A stretch of 37,211 nucleotides of DNA, taken from Gammaproteobacteria bacterium (GTDB lineage: Bacteria > Pseudomonadota > Gammaproteobacteria > UBA1113). The stretch covers positions 1 through 37,211 of the forward strand of contig JAJFKI010000063.1 of the NCBI GenBank assembly GCA_021773295.1, read 5' to 3'. Below are positions 6,965 to 19,072 of the stretch, one piece after another (the first letter of the stretch is position 1; each line of letters begins with the position of its first letter). Under the pieces are notes generated by a model that was not told where the DNA came from, ran no database searches, and saw only the letters and a program-made list of their open reading frames with translations. The translations under genes and the position numbers were made by a program.

Positions 6965-9391
6965 CTAGTGTGTGCGTCTGCCTTCGCCTTTTTTATCTGG
7001 TTTTGATTTTTTGACCGATTGCTTTGCCGAGCCCTCTGGTGTATCGGTTAAAGGCTCAGGCATGTGTTGTAGCGCTAGATTTAATACTTCATCCACCCAG
7101 CGCACTGGTTTTATATCTAACGCTTTAGTAATATTTTCTGGGATTTCTTTTAGTTCACGATAATTTTCTTGGGGGATAATAACTGTTTTAACACGTCCTC
7201 GGTGAGCAGCCAGTAATTTTTCTTTTAAACCACCGATGGGTAGGACTTCACCACGTAAGGTAATTTCACCCGTCATTGCCACATTTGATTTAACCGGTAT
7301 TTCAGTCAAGACAGACACAAGGGCCGTGACCATGGCTGAACCCGCGCTAGGGCCATCTTTTGGAGTGGCACCTTCAGGCACGTGCACATGAATATCTTTA
7401 TTTTGATAAAAGTCTTGTGAAATCCCCAATATACGCGAACGAGATCGCACAACGGTCAAAGCCGCCTGAATAGACTCTTGCATCACATCACCAAGATGGC
7501 CAGTAGAAACCGTTTTGCCTTTACCAGGCACAGCCGTCGCTTCGATTGTGAGTAATTCACCACCAACTTCAGTCCAGGCTAAGCCTGTGACTTGCCCGAC
7601 TTGATCATAGTCTTCTGCAGTGCCATAGCGGAATTTCTTAACGCCTAAATATTTTTCGAGATTACGTTGGCTAATATTAATTTTAGATTTTACTTTCTTG
7701 GTTAAAATTTCTTTAACCACTTTACGACAAATTTTTGCGATTTCACGCTCAAAATTACGCACACCAGCTTCTTTTGTGTAATGACGCACAACATCTTTTA
7801 AAGCACCTTCAGAAAATGACAATTCATTTTTCTTAACACCGTTACGTTCTAATTGCTTTGGAATCAAATGTCGTATGGCAATATTTACTTTTTCATCCTC
7901 AGTATAACCGGGTATGCGGATCACTTCCATACGATCAAGTAATGCTGGTGGAATGTTTAATGAGTTTGCTGTACATATGAACATAACATCAGAAAGATCA
8001 TAGTCCACTTCTAAATAATGATCATTGAATGAGTCATTTTGTTCAGGATCTAAAACTTCGAGTAACGCTGATGCAGGATCTCCACGAAAATCCATTGCCA
8101 TTTTATCAATTTCATCGAGCATAAATAAGGGATTGCGCACTTTAGCTTTAATTAACTTCTGAATGACTTTCCCCGGCAAAGCACCGATATAAGTTCGCCT
8201 ATGACCACGTATCTCAGCTTCATCGCGCACACCACCTAATGATACACGCGCAAATTTTCTGCCTGTAGCTCTGGCAATAGACTCACCCAGCGACGTTTTA
8301 CCAACACCAGGTGGTCCTACTAGACACAAAACAGGCCCTTTTAACTTTGCCACGCGTAATTGTACAGCCAAATGCTCTACGATTCGTTCTTTTACTTCTT
8401 GCAAGCCATAATGATCGGCATCCAACACATCTTCAGCATGTGCTAAGTCATTATTGATTTTACTTTTCTTTTTCCATGGCACAGATACGAGTGCATCTAA
8501 ATAATTACGACTCACACTCGCTTCGGCCGACATCGGTGGCATTGAACGTAGTTTACTTAATTCTGTCTCCGCCTTTTCTTTAGCCTCTTTCGACATCCCT
8601 GCTTTTGCAATTTTTTTAGCTAAATCTTCTAGATCGTCAACAGCCCCGATTTGGCCCATTTCTTTTTGAATAGCTTTTAATTGTTCGCTTAAATAATATT
8701 CGCGCTGACTCTTTTCCATTTGCTGTTTGACTCTGCCACGAATTCTATCTTCTACTTTGAGCAAATCAATCTCTGCTTCGATGATACTAATTAACGCTTC
8801 AACCCTTTTTGGCAAATCTGTCATTTCCAGCACTTTTTGCTTATCAGGTACTTTCAAAGTCATATGTGCTGCGATGCTATCAGTCAAACGACTGACTGAA
8901 TCAATCGCACTAAGAGACGTTAATACCTCAGGTGGAATTTTTTTATTGTATTTAACATATTGTTCGAATTCTGATATCAAGGTTCGCATCAATACTTCGG
9001 CTTCACGCTCAGGCACATCACTATCAGCGATAATTTTCACATTTGCTATAAAGGCGGGATCACGCGCTTCATAACTCGTTAGTTTCGCCCTAGCTTCACC
9101 TTCAACTAAAACTTTAACCGTACCATCAGGTAATTTAAGCATTTGTAAAATATTTGCAACACAGCCATAAGTAAATAAATCTTCTTGTGTTGGGTCATCA
9201 AGCTTCGCTTGCTTTTGCGCTACAAGAAAAATTTGTTTTCCAGCGTTGCTCGCCATATCTAAGCCATGGATTGAACGTGGCCTTCCTACAAATAAGGGAA
9301 TAACCATGTGAGGAAAAACTACAACATCTCTTAAAGGTAATACAGGTAATTGTAATTTTTGGCCTGGTTTAATGAGCTTCGTTGTCGGCAT
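6965..9391 (-). CDS. lon: ATP-dependent protease Lon
   Basis: Cytoplasmic AAA+ serine protease of 808 residues that degrades damaged and regulatory proteins. The N-terminal substrate-recognition domain begins LPVLPLRDVVVFPHM and is followed by a coiled-coil region. Walker A is GPPGVGKT at 359-366 and Walker B includes DEIDK at 426-430. The protease domain has the catalytic serine in KDGPSAGS (S682) and the catalytic lysine in GGLKEK (K725), so the Ser-Lys dyad is intact. The C-terminal tail is lysine-rich. The ATG at 9391 has GAGGAA upstream. It follows clpX by 34 bases and is probably co-transcribed from the heat-shock-like promoter upstream of clpX; a small hairpin sits in the junction. Confidence 0.98.
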   Translation of the reverse strand: MPTTKLIKPGQKLQLPVLPLRDVVVFPHMVIPLFVGRPRSIHGLDMASNAGKQIFLVAQKQAKLDDPTQEDLFTYGCVANILQMLKLPDGTVKVLVEGEARAKLTSYEARDPAFIANVKIIADSDVPEREAEVLMRTLISEFEQYVKYNKKIPPEVLTSLSAIDSVSRLTDSIAAHMTLKVPDKQKVLEMTDLPKRVEALISIIEAEIDLLKVEDRIRGRVKQQMEKSQREYYLSEQLKAIQKEMGQIGAVDDLEDLAKKIAKAGMSKEAKEKAETELSKLRSMPPMSAEASVSRNYLDALVSVPWKKKSKINNDLAHAEDVLDADHYGLQEVKERIVEHLAVQLRVAKLKGPVLCLVGPPGVGKTSLGESIARATGRKFARVSLGGVRDEAEIRGHRRTYIGALPGKVIQKLIKAKVRNPLFMLDEIDKMAMDFRGDPASALLEVLDPEQNDSFNDHYLEVDYDLSDVMFICTANSLNIPPALLDRMEVIRIPGYTEDEKVNIAIRHLIPKQLERNGVKKNELSFSEGALKDVVRHYTKEAGVRNFEREIAKICRKVVKEILTKKVKSKINISQRNLEKYLGVKKFRYGTAEDYDQVGQVTGLAWTEVGGELLTIEATAVPGKGKTVSTGHLGDVMQESIQAALTVVRSRSRILGISQDFYQNKDIHVHVPEGATPKDGPSAGSAMVTALVSVLTEIPVKSNVAMTGEITLRGEVLPIGGLKEKLLAAHRGRVKTVIIPQENYRELKEIPENITKALDIKPVRWVDEVLNLALQHMPEPLTDTPEGSAKQSVKKSKPDKKGEGRRTH

Positions 9392-9411
9392 TGGTATACT
9401 TCCTCGTGTTT

Positions 9412-9426
9412 GTCAGCCGTGCTGAC
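9412..9426 (-). other. Hairpin in the clpX-lon junction
   Basis: GTCAGC and GCTGAC form a perfect 6-bp stem with a 3-base loop that overlaps the end of the clpX stop codon and lies just before the lon ribosome site. No T tract follows, so it is not a typical terminator. It could set the relative expression or stability of the two halves of the transcript. Confidence 0.4.
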
Positions 9427-10712
9427 TATTTTTCTGCTTTCTTTGTGGGCTCTTTTTCGTTTTCAGAGCTATAGATTAATAATGGTTCAGCATCACCAAC
9501 AATAGCCCCTTCATCCACCACAACTTTTTCGACCCCCTCCAGTGATGGCAATTGATACATCGTTTCCAATAGTATTTGCTCAAGGATCGTTCGTAATCCT
9601 CTGGCGCCAGTATTACGCTTCATCGCTTTTTCAGCGATTGCTTTTACAGCATCATCACGAAATGTTAATTCGACACCTTCCATATCAAATAAGCGTTGAT
9701 ATTGTTTCACTAAGGCATTGCGTGGCTGCGTCAGGATTTGCACTAAAGCATCTTTATCCAACTCATGTAATGTCGCAACTATCGCTAGTCGACCGACAAA
9801 CTCTGGAATCAAGCCATACTTGATTAAATCTTCCGGTTCAACTTTAATTAAAACTTCGCCCACGTTCTTTTTATTTTTTTTGCTTTTTACTTCTGCGGCA
9901 AAACCGATGCCGGTTTTATCAGAGCGATCTTGAATGACTTTTTCTAAACCAGCAAACGCACCGCCGCATATGAATAAAATATTAGAGGTGTCTACCTGAA
10001 GAAACTCTTGCTGTGGATGTTTGCGCCCACCTTGAGGAGGTACAGATGCCACTGTGCCTTCGATGAGTTTTAGTAGGGCTTGTTGCACTCCTTCTCCCGA
10101 AACATCACGTGTGATTGAAGGGTTTTCTGTTTTACGGGAAATCTTGTCAATTTCATCGATGTAAACAATACCTGTTTGTGCCTTTTCAACATCGTAGTCG
10201 CATTTCTGTAACAATTTTTGAATAATATTTTCAACGTCTTCACCGACGTAGCCCGCCTCAGTTAACGTGGTAGCATCAGCGATAGTAAAAGGAACATTAA
10301 GAATTTTTGCCAGTGTTTGCGCTAATAGTGTTTTCCCACTACCGGTGGGCCCGATTAAAAGAATATTACTTTTAGATAACTCAACTTCATCTTCATTGCT
10401 AGATTCTGTTAAGCGTTTGTAGTGATTATATACGGCCACTGACAATACTTTTTTCGCTAACTCTTGGCCTATGACATATTGATCCAATACATCATGGATT
10501 TCTCGAGGTGTAGGTAAGTCGGATTCCGTTTCTTCTAGCTCTTCATGCTGTAACTCTTCGCGGATAATATCATTACATAATTCTACGCATTCATCACACA
10601 CAAACACCGAAGGGCCGGCTATTAACTTGCGGACCTCATGTTGGCTTTTGCCACAAAATGAGCAATAGAGCATTTTGCCATTGTCTTCTCTATCATCAAA
10701 ATCGTCAGTCAT
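9426..10712 (-). CDS. clpX: ATP-dependent Clp protease ATP-binding subunit ClpX
   Basis: AAA+ unfoldase that feeds tagged substrates to ClpP. I use ATG 10712 ([13 protein letters not shown]) with AAAGG upstream, giving 428 residues; the upstream ATG at 10769 is rejected because it lies inside the promoter. The N-terminal C4 zinc domain is complete (CSFCG and CDECVELC). Walker A is GPTGSGKT, Walker B is VYIDEIDKI, and the pore loop [10 protein letters not shown] and the RKH loop (GGRKHPQQ) are present. The ClpP-docking loop shows [11 protein letters not shown], where E. coli has IGF. It lies 280 bases downstream of clpP, with its own heat-shock-like promoter in that gap, so it can be expressed apart from clpP. 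Confidence 0.98.
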   Translation of the reverse strand: MTDDFDDREDNGKMLYCSFCGKSQHEVRKLIAGPSVFVCDECVELCNDIIREELQHEELEETESDLPTPREIHDVLDQYVIGQELAKKVLSVAVYNHYKRLTESSNEDEVELSKSNILLIGPTGSGKTLLAQTLAKILNVPFTIADATTLTEAGYVGEDVENIIQKLLQKCDYDVEKAQTGIVYIDEIDKISRKTENPSITRDVSGEGVQQALLKLIEGTVASVPPQGGRKHPQQEFLQVDTSNILFICGGAFAGLEKVIQDRSDKTGIGFAAEVKSKKNKKNVGEVLIKVEPEDLIKYGLIPEFVGRLAIVATLHELDKDALVQILTQPRNALVKQYQRLFDMEGVELTFRDDAVKAIAEKAMKRNTGARGLRTILEQILLETMYQLPSLEGVEKVVVDEGAIVGDAEPLLIYSSENEKEPTKKAEK

Positions 10713-10992
10713 CTGGATACCTTTTATCAATCGTTTCTGTAATATTGGGCTTACTAGAGAAAATTTCAACCTTTACAGCTGTCGTATTTCTAAATGCCCC
10801 TGTCGAAAGATAATCCTTAGAAACACGATAACTATATATATTATTATAGATAACCCATAGGGAACAGGAAAAAATAGAAAAACATTAATATTATGAGGAA
10901 GTTATCATCCTAGAAGCCGCAGTTAAACGCTATTTTTAGTGTAATAGACTGATTTGGCTGGTTTTTAGCCACTTTATCTACCAAGCGCGAAA
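10713..10992 (-). other. clpP-clpX intergenic region
   Basis: 280 bases without a gene. Next to clpP is a small hairpin (GGCT, loop, AGCC, about 10965-10979) without a T tract. The middle is very A/T rich with TATAAT-like sequences near 10845-10850. Next to clpX is the heat-shock-like promoter. Nothing coding was seen. Confidence 0.5.
10742..10769 (-). promoter_or_regulatory. Heat-shock (sigma-32-like) promoter of clpX-lon
   Basis: On the - strand GTTGAAA (10770-10764), 14 bases, then CCCAATAT (10749-10742), about 30 bases before the clpX ATG. The known sigma-32 consensus is CTTGAAA, 11-16 bases, CCCCATNT; this site misses one base in each box. It fits the known heat induction of clp and lon genes in gammaproteobacteria. 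Confidence 0.65.
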
Positions 10993-11643
10993 CTATTCTT
11001 TTTCTTCTGTAGGGGCCGAATTAGCGCGATATTCGTGCATTGAGTCGATTAAACCATATTCGATGGCTTGTTCTGGGCCCATAAAATTATCACGCTCTGT
11101 GTCCCTGTTAATATCCGTGATTTTACGGCCAGTGTGTCTTGCGATAATGGTTTCTAGTCGACTACGGATAAATAAGGTTTCTTTTGCATGGATCTCGATA
11201 TCCGTTGCCTGACCTTGATACCCGCCTAGGGGTTGATGAATCATAATCCTAGAATTAGGCAAGGCATAGCGTTTACCCTCTTCACCTGCCGTTAATAATA
11301 AGGCACCCATACTGGCTGCTTGACCAATACAGAGTGTGCTGACATTAGGCTTGATAAATTGCATCGTGTCGTAAATCGCTAAACCAGCGGATACAACACC
11401 ACCTGGTGAATTAATATACAAGGAAATGTCTTTATCAGGGTTTTCTGATTCTAAGAAGAGTAACTGTGCTACCACTAGATTCGCCATATGCTCTTCGATA
11501 CCACCGCAAATAAAAACAATGCGTTCTTTTAATAAGCGAGAGTAAATATCGAAGGAGCGCTCACCACGAGCAGTTTGCTCAATGACGATTGGCACAAGTT
11601 GTGATTTGGTTAAATCTTGTTTTCCCCAGAGGACGTCTTCCAT
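10993..11643 (-). CDS. clpP: ATP-dependent Clp protease proteolytic subunit ClpP
   Basis: Serine peptidase of 216 residues that forms the tetradecameric chamber used with ClpX. The catalytic triad is intact: S111 in GQAASMGA, H136 in MIHQPLGG, and D185 in DTERDNFM, the same spacing as the E. coli precursor. The short N-terminal extension may be removed by self-processing. The ATG at 11643 has AAGGAA inside the end of tig, and only two bases separate the genes, so tig and clpP are co-transcribed and probably translationally coupled. The C-terminal tail is short and acidic. Confidence 0.98.
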   Translation of the reverse strand: MEDVLWGKQDLTKSQLVPIVIEQTARGERSFDIYSRLLKERIVFICGGIEEHMANLVVAQLLFLESENPDKDISLYINSPGGVVSAGLAIYDTMQFIKPNVSTLCIGQAASMGALLLTAGEEGKRYALPNSRIMIHQPLGGYQGQATDIEIHAKETLFIRSRLETIIARHTGRKITDINRDTERDNFMGPEQAIEYGLIDSMHEYRANSAPTEEKE

Positions 11644-11645
11644 GC

Positions 11646-12974
11646 TTATTTTTCCTTCTCTTCTTTAGGCTCTTGTGGTTTCGTTACCTCAGCATAGCTG
11701 CTTTCTTTCTCTTCGACAATAGCCGTTTCTAACATTTTATCAATAACTTGCTCTTCTAGTGCTTGCGCTTCAAAAGACTTTAACATTTGATCATTTTGGT
11801 AGAAGTAGTTGATGATTTGTTCTGGATTTTCATAGGCTGTCGCTTGGCTTTCCATGATTACTCTGACCTTATCCGCATCAGCTTTGATGTCATGATCTTT
11901 GATCACTTGTGACATCAACAAGCTTAGTGCGACACCGCGCTTTGCACCATTTTCGTAGAGATCTCTTGGCGCGTCAACGCTTTCTTTAAGACCATAACGT
12001 GATTCCATTTCTCGCATATTGTTATCGTGCATACGCTTTATTTCATGATCAATCATAACATTTGGCACATCAAAATTATTTAATTCTAAGAGCTTATCAA
12101 ACACTTGTTCACGTAAATTATTAACGACTACTTGACGTGCTTCACGCTCTAAGCCTGATTTAATTTCTTCCTTCAATTTTCCAGCATCACCATCTTCAAT
12201 GCCCCATTCTTTAACAAAAGCTTCATCAAGTTCTGGTAATTTAGGTTCTGATACTTTTTTCACAGTGATTTTAAAGACAGCAAGTTTAGCCGCTAATTCT
12301 TTCACTTGATATTCTTCAGGGAAAGTGACCTCTAAATCATGTTCAGCCTCAGTTTTCAAGCCTACTAAGCCCTCTTCAAAGCCGGGAATCATGCGCTTAT
12401 CGCCAATAACGATGCTAAAGTCTGTGGCACTATTACCTTCGAAGGCTTCACCGTCAACGCTGCCGTCAAAATCAATCACTAATTGGTCACCTTCTTTAGA
12501 GGCACGGTCAACTTCACTCCATGTTGTTTTTTGCTTGCGCAAACCTTCTAAGGCTTCATCCACATCAGTATCACTGACAACAACTTTTTGCTTAGTGATA
12601 GTAACGCCGCTTAAATCTTTAACGGCAACTTCTGGCATCACTTCGAATTTCGCCACAAATTGAATCGGTTTACCTTCTTCAATGTCTGTCAACTCTTCTA
12701 ATATAGGCATGCCTGCCGGATTTAACTCTTCTTGTTCTAAGGCTTTGGGTAAGTGCTGACGGATTAGTTCGTTCAAGACATCGCCTTGGATCGCAGAGCC
12801 ATAACGCTGTTTGATCACTTTTTCAGGGGCCTTACCCTTACGAAAACCATCCATTTTGATGGTGGGTTTTAACTCGTTAAGCTTTTGTTGGAATTTTTCA
12901 TTAAATTCTTCCCAGGGTAATTGCACAGAAATTTTACGCTCTAACCCTTCTAAACTTTCAACAGTGACTTGCAT
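11646..12974 (-). CDS. tig: Trigger factor
   Basis: Ribosome-associated chaperone and peptidyl-prolyl isomerase of 442 residues. The N-terminal ribosome-binding domain carries the signature loop GFRKGKAP at 43-50. The FKBP-type PPIase domain spans roughly 155-245 ([28 protein letters not shown]). The helical C-terminal chaperone domain follows and ends in an acidic, lysine-rich tail. The ATG at 12974 has GAGGT upstream. It lies 33 bases after tRNA-Leu and probably shares its promoter, then leads into clpP. Confidence 0.98.
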   Translation of the reverse strand: MQVTVESLEGLERKISVQLPWEEFNEKFQQKLNELKPTIKMDGFRKGKAPEKVIKQRYGSAIQGDVLNELIRQHLPKALEQEELNPAGMPILEELTDIEEGKPIQFVAKFEVMPEVAVKDLSGVTITKQKVVVSDTDVDEALEGLRKQKTTWSEVDRASKEGDQLVIDFDGSVDGEAFEGNSATDFSIVIGDKRMIPGFEEGLVGLKTEAEHDLEVTFPEEYQVKELAAKLAVFKITVKKVSEPKLPELDEAFVKEWGIEDGDAGKLKEEIKSGLEREARQVVVNNLREQVFDKLLELNNFDVPNVMIDHEIKRMHDNNMREMESRYGLKESVDAPRDLYENGAKRGVALSLLMSQVIKDHDIKADADKVRVIMESQATAYENPEQIINYFYQNDQMLKSFEAQALEEQVIDKMLETAIVEEKESSYAEVTKPQEPKEEKEK

Positions 12975-13007
12975 TCAATTTACCTCGCCTGGTACGTCAT
13001 TAATATG

Positions 13008-13093
<86 letters not shown>

Positions 13094-13108
13094 AATTATG
13101 GCTCATTA

Positions 13109-13156
13109 CTCCCCTTAAAGACGTATTTTCAAGGGAGCTGCCTACATAAAGGCAGC
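13109..13156 (-). other. Two adjoining hairpins in the leader before tRNA-Leu
   Basis: On the - strand GCTGCC/GGCAGC (13156-13137, 8-base loop) forms a perfect 6-bp stem just after the -10 box. It adjoins CTCCCTT pairing with AAGGGGAG (one bulged base) at 13137-13109. Neither has a T tract. They would sit in the 5' leader of the tRNA-Leu-tig transcript and may guide tRNA processing, or they may end asd transcripts. Confidence 0.45.
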
Positions 13157-13157
13157 A

Positions 13158-13185
13158 ATTATACAGTAATCACTGGCTGAGTAAA
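13158..13185 (-). promoter_or_regulatory. Sigma-70 promoter of tRNA-Leu-tig-clpP
   Basis: On the - strand TTTACT (13185-13180), 16 bases, then a perfect TATAAT (13163-13158), about 65 bases before mature tRNA-Leu. It lies in the only gap between asd and tRNA-Leu. Confidence 0.65.
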
Positions 13186-13244
13186 ACTTTATTCTTCTTC
13201 TTGAGATCCGAAATTGGCCCCTCGTTAATGTACTGGGCTATTCG

Positions 13245-14255
13245 TTAAGCAAGCAACAATTGCTCAGCAATTTGCACGGCATTCAGTGCGGCGCCTTTTC
13301 TGAGATTATCGGCAACCACCCAGAGGTTTAAACCCAGTGGATGAGAGATGTCTTCACGAATTCTGCCAACAAACACTTCACTCTTGCCTGATGCCTGTTT
13401 GATGGCCGTTGGGTAGGGTGATCTTTTCGTATCTATCAATTTCACACCGGGTGCTTTTCGCAATAATTTACGGGCATCATCGACGGATAGCTTTTCTTTG
13501 GTCTCGATATGCAGAGCTTCAGAATGGCCATAAAATACTGGCACTCGCACTGCGGTAGGATTTACTTGAATGCTATCGTCGTGAAAAATCTTTTGCGTTT
13601 CCCACACCATTTTCATTTCTTCTTTGGTGTAGCCATTTTCTAAAAACACGTCAATTTGTGGAATCACATTAAAGGCGATTTGTTGCTGAAATTCTTCGAC
13701 TTTTGCTGGGCGACCATTGAGTAATTCACCGGTTTGTTTTGCTAATTCACTAATGCCAGCCTGACCTGCACCTGACACTGACTGATACGTCGCAACATTA
13801 ATACGGCTAATACCCACCGCATCATAGATGGGCTTTAAAGCCACTAACATTTGGATGGTAGAACAATTAGGGTTAGCGATAATATTACGCTTATTATGCC
13901 AAGCAATATCTTGTGGGTTAACCTCTGGAATCACTAATGGAATATCATCTTCATAACGAAACTGTGAGGTATTATCAATGACGACACAACCCTTGTCAGC
14001 CGCAATCGGAGCAAAGTCAGCAGACACTGAAGAGCCCGCAGAAAAAATCGCAATATCCGCTTGGGCAAAGTCAAACGACGCAATATTTTTTACTGCATGA
14101 GCTTTTTTATTAAAGAGCATGGTTTTACCAGCAGAGCGTTCACTGGCAAGCAAGTGTAATTGTTCAATAGGAAAGTTACGTTCTTCTAGAATGGACAACA
14201 CTGTTTTTCCAACAGCCCCTGTAGCTCCTACAATGGCAAGACGTATTTTTTTCAT
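13245..14255 (-). CDS. asd: Aspartate-semialdehyde dehydrogenase
   Basis: Reduces aspartyl phosphate to aspartate semialdehyde with NADPH, a step leading to lysine/diaminopimelate, threonine and methionine. It has 336 residues. The NADP-binding loop is GATGAVG at 10-16, the catalytic cysteine is C131 in NPNCSTIQ, and the active-site histidine is H244 in VPVFYGHSE. The QSVSGAGQAG segment binds substrate. Keeping both Cys and His separates it from the catalytically doubtful usg paralogues. The ATG at 14255 has AAGGAA 7-8 bases upstream, 12 bases after the aroC stop, so it is the last gene of prmB-aroC-asd. No clear terminator follows. Confidence 0.96.
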   Translation of the reverse strand: MKKIRLAIVGATGAVGKTVLSILEERNFPIEQLHLLASERSAGKTMLFNKKAHAVKNIASFDFAQADIAIFSAGSSVSADFAPIAADKGCVVIDNTSQFRYEDDIPLVIPEVNPQDIAWHNKRNIIANPNCSTIQMLVALKPIYDAVGISRINVATYQSVSGAGQAGISELAKQTGELLNGRPAKVEEFQQQIAFNVIPQIDVFLENGYTKEEMKMVWETQKIFHDDSIQVNPTAVRVPVFYGHSEALHIETKEKLSVDDARKLLRKAPGVKLIDTKRSPYPTAIKQASGKSEVFVGRIREDISHPLGLNLWVVADNLRKGAALNAVQIAEQLLLA

Positions 14256-14267
14256 TGTTTATGTTCC

Positions 14268-15335
14268 TTAAGGTTGGTTACATTGACCACGCCAGCGTAG
14301 TGCGTGATCCATTAAAACTAATGCAAGCATGGCTTCGGCAATCGGCACGGCACGAATACCCACACAAGGATCATGACGCCCTTTTGTTACAATCTCAGTC
14401 GCATCACCTGCCTTGTTAATGGTTTTGCCAGGGATGATAATACTTGAGGTTGGTTTCATGGCAATATGAGCTACGATATCCTGTCCAGAAGAGATACCGC
14501 CCAACATACCGCCGGCATTATTCGACAAAAATCCCTCTGGCGTTATTTCATCACGATGCAAAGAGCCCTTTTGCACCACTGACTCAAAGCCAGCACCAAT
14601 TTCAACGCCCTTAGCCGCATTGATACTCATCATCGCTGCAGCAACATCCGCATCTAGCTTATTAAAAACGGGTTCACCCAAACCTGCCGGCACACCTTGG
14701 GCCATCACAGTGACTTTAGCGCCAATGGAATCACCTTGTTTGCGAATAGCATTTAAGTAATCTTCCATCGCCGTTACTTTGCTGGCATCAGGCGTAAAAA
14801 ATACATTGTTATCTATTTCGTTTAAATCAATTGTTTGTGCTATGACTGGGCCTAGCTGTGATAAATATCCAGTAATGGTTATGCCATAATGAGACTGTAA
14901 ATACTTACGTGCAATAGCACCAGCAGCAACGCGCATCGCCGTTTCTCTTGCCGAGGAACGACCACCACCTCGATAATCGCGCACATCACCATATTTGTGA
15001 TGATAGGTATAGTCCGCATGCCCTGGGCGAAATTTATCTTTTATCTCAGAGTAATCTTTTGATTTTTGATCTACGTTTTCAATCAGCAAACCAATCGGTG
15101 CCCCTGTGGTTATGCCTTCAAAAATACCTGAAAGTATTTTCACCTGATCCGGTTCTTTGCGTTGCGTGGTATAACGTGAGGTGCCAGGTTTGCGTTTGTC
15201 TAAATAAACTTGTATTTCTTGTGCTGTCAGTGGCATTCCTGGAGGGCAGCCATCGACAATGCAACCCAATGCTGGCCCATGACTTTCGCCAAAACTTGTC
15301 ACTACAAAGGATTGCCCAAAACTATTCCCTGCCAT
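14268..15335 (-). CDS. aroC: Chorismate synthase
   Basis: Catalyses the last step of the shikimate pathway, converting EPSP to chorismate with reduced FMN. It has 355 residues from the second of two adjacent ATGs; GGAG lies 6 bases before this one and only 3 before the first (15338). Family signatures are [18 protein letters not shown] near the start, the active-site block [14 protein letters not shown] followed by [13 protein letters not shown], and [17 protein letters not shown] near the end. Its start overlaps the end of prmB by 14 bases, which indicates translational coupling. The aroC-prmB pairing also occurs in E. coli. Confidence 0.98.
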   Translation of the reverse strand: MAGNSFGQSFVVTSFGESHGPALGCIVDGCPPGMPLTAQEIQVYLDKRKPGTSRYTTQRKEPDQVKILSGIFEGITTGAPIGLLIENVDQKSKDYSEIKDKFRPGHADYTYHHKYGDVRDYRGGGRSSARETAMRVAAGAIARKYLQSHYGITITGYLSQLGPVIAQTIDLNEIDNNVFFTPDASKVTAMEDYLNAIRKQGDSIGAKVTVMAQGVPAGLGEPVFNKLDADVAAAMMSINAAKGVEIGAGFESVVQKGSLHRDEITPEGFLSNNAGGMLGGISSGQDIVAHIAMKPTSSIIIPGKTINKAGDATEIVTKGRHDPCVGIRAVPIAEAMLALVLMDHALRWRGQCNQP

Positions 15336-16251
15336 CATTTTCTCCGAAATATTGTTTCACCTGTTGCGCCGTCAATAAAAATACGCCATCACCGCCTCGG
15401 GTAAATTCAAGCCACATAAAAGGCACTTGCGGATATTTTTCAGTTAATGCCAATTGGGTATTACCCACTTCAACCAGTAAAATACCATCCTCACTCAAAT
15501 AATCACTGGCTTGACGTAACAAGCGATCCACAATTTGCAAACCATCCTGTCCTGCTGTTAGCCCTATGCCAGGTTCATGTAAATATTCTGCTGGCAGGCT
15601 TGCCATATCTTCAGCATCAACATAAGGTGGATTACTGATGATGACATCATATTTTTTAGGGGGCACGTCTAATAATAAATCTGATTGTATCAATGAAACC
15701 TGTGACTGCACCTCATGATGTTTAACATTAATCGCGGCCACTTCTATGGCCTGCCCTGATAGATCAATTGCATCGACTTGTGCATGGGGTAAATGCTTTG
15801 CCACAGCAATGGCAATGCAGGCACTGCCACAACAAAGATCTAAAACAGTTTCAATATCACCCGCAGCTAGCCAGGGCTCAAAATGACTCTCAATCACTTC
15901 AGCCAAGGGCGAACGTGGGATCAGTACGCGTTCATCCACATAGAATTCCAAACCAGCGAACCAGGCATGGTGCGTCAAATACGCAGCAGGTACCCGGCTA
16001 ACAATGCGCTGTTCAAACATGCTAATGATTTGGCGCCGCTCGATGTGTGTTAACCGACAATCCAATAATTCTTTATCCACATCCAAGGGCAAATGTAAGC
16101 TGTACAAAACCAGCTGTAAGGCTTCATCCCAGGCATTATCAGTGCCGTGACCATAGAAAATTTCTGATTGATTAAATTGGCTAATCCCCCAACGCAGTAC
16201 GTCACGCACGGTCATTAATTCGTTAATTGCTTCAGTATATTCAGTTTGCAT
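15322..16251 (-). CDS. prmB: Ribosomal protein uL3 N5-glutamine methyltransferase PrmB
   Basis: SAM-dependent methyltransferase of 309 residues that modifies a glutamine of ribosomal protein uL3. The SAM-binding motif is [15 protein letters not shown] (about 136-150), and the glutamine-binding NPPY is at 207-210 within [16 protein letters not shown]. The block [14 protein letters not shown] is typical of the HemK/PrmB family. I choose PrmB over PrmC because of the neighbours: in E. coli prmB lies between aroC and smrB, exactly as here. The ATG at 16251 has GGGA about 9 bases upstream. It is the first gene of prmB-aroC-asd and overlaps aroC. Confidence 0.94.
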   Translation of the reverse strand: MQTEYTEAINELMTVRDVLRWGISQFNQSEIFYGHGTDNAWDEALQLVLYSLHLPLDVDKELLDCRLTHIERRQIISMFEQRIVSRVPAAYLTHHAWFAGLEFYVDERVLIPRSPLAEVIESHFEPWLAAGDIETVLDLCCGSACIAIAVAKHLPHAQVDAIDLSGQAIEVAAINVKHHEVQSQVSLIQSDLLLDVPPKKYDVIISNPPYVDAEDMASLPAEYLHEPGIGLTAGQDGLQIVDRLLRQASDYLSEDGILLVEVGNTQLALTEKYPQVPFMWLEFTRGGDGVFLLTAQQVKQYFGENDGRE

Positions 16252-16349
16252 CGCTTATTCCCAACATTAAGGGCTGATTTTAGCACAGTATTCAATCATC
16301 ATGAAAATTCCCACGGCAGAAATTTGCAAAAAAGACTATAATTTCATAC

Positions 16350-16901
16350 ATGAGAAAAAAAACACCCATTAGTGACAAAGATAAGCGCTTGTTCCGCGAA
16401 GCAACGAAAGGGACAGCACCACTCCCTAATCACGACACAAAAAAAGTGCTAAAACTTGATACTGCCGAAGAATCTTATGGATACCGTCGTCAGCAAGCAA
16501 GCACTCAGCAAAAATCAATGCAATCCTTTGATGTTATAAATCCAACGCTGCTAGCAGAAGACAAGGTGTTTTATGCCCAAGATGGCGTTAATCACAAGCA
16601 ACTAGCTTTGCTCAAAAAAGGGCAATATCAATGGCAAGCACGTTTGGATCTACATGGTTACACTATCGCCCAGGCTGATGAATGCTTGAAAACGTTCATC
16701 GAACAATGCCAGCAAGCATCGCAACGCTATTTAATGATTGTCCATGGCAAAGGCGCACGCTCTGCCGACGATAAACCTTTAATTAAAAATTTAGTGGTGC
16801 AACGCTTAGGGCAACACCCTGAGGTGATCGCTTATAGTAGCGCCCAGCCGGCTGATGGTGGCACCGGTGCATTATATGTTATCTTGAAACGACAAAAGTA
16901 A
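16350..16901 (+). CDS. smrB: SmrB, Smr-domain ribosome-collision endonuclease
   Basis: A 183-residue Smr-domain protein, the same length as E. coli SmrB, which cleaves mRNA at collided ribosomes to start rescue. The N-terminus is a charged, probably flexible ribosome-contact region opening MRKKTPISDKDKRLFREA. The C-terminal Smr domain has the two hallmark motifs: LDLHG at 99-103 and HGKG at 132-135. It diverges from prmB, the conserved gammaproteobacterial arrangement, which separates it from SmrA. A TATAAT stands about 10 bases before the ATG, but the -35 and ribosome site are weak. It converges with ligA; only 20 bases separate the stops and I see no terminator between them. Confidence 0.93.
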   Translation: MRKKTPISDKDKRLFREATKGTAPLPNHDTKKVLKLDTAEESYGYRRQQASTQQKSMQSFDVINPTLLAEDKVFYAQDGVNHKQLALLKKGQYQWQARLDLHGYTIAQADECLKTFIEQCQQASQRYLMIVHGKGARSADDKPLIKNLVVQRLGQHPEVIAYSSAQPADGGTGALYVILKRQK

Positions 16902-16921
16902 TTGCTTCTATGATAAAAGTA

Positions 16922-18937
<2,016 letters not shown>

Positions 18938-19045
18938 TCATCGGTATAATGTAGCAAAATTCGAATGATTATGTAATGGGTATAGCCTTGGGAATCGACA
19001 CGAATGTTTGAACAGCATTTTTGTCCCCCCTAAGGCTAAGGATTA

Positions 19046-19064
19046 AGAAAATGAGGAACCCTCA
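19046..19064 (-). terminator. Candidate terminator after the 735-residue ankyrin gene
   Basis: On the - strand TGAGG-GTT-CCTCA is followed by TTTTC, 9 bases after the stop codon. The 5-bp stem is short but correctly placed. Confidence 0.5.
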
Positions 19065-19072
19065 GGGGTGGA

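Noticed and set aside
14948..15502. Open frame of 184 codons on the + strand
   Set aside because: Lies antisense to aroC and prmB, both strongly supported by motifs; no recognisable protein and no promoter or ribosome site.
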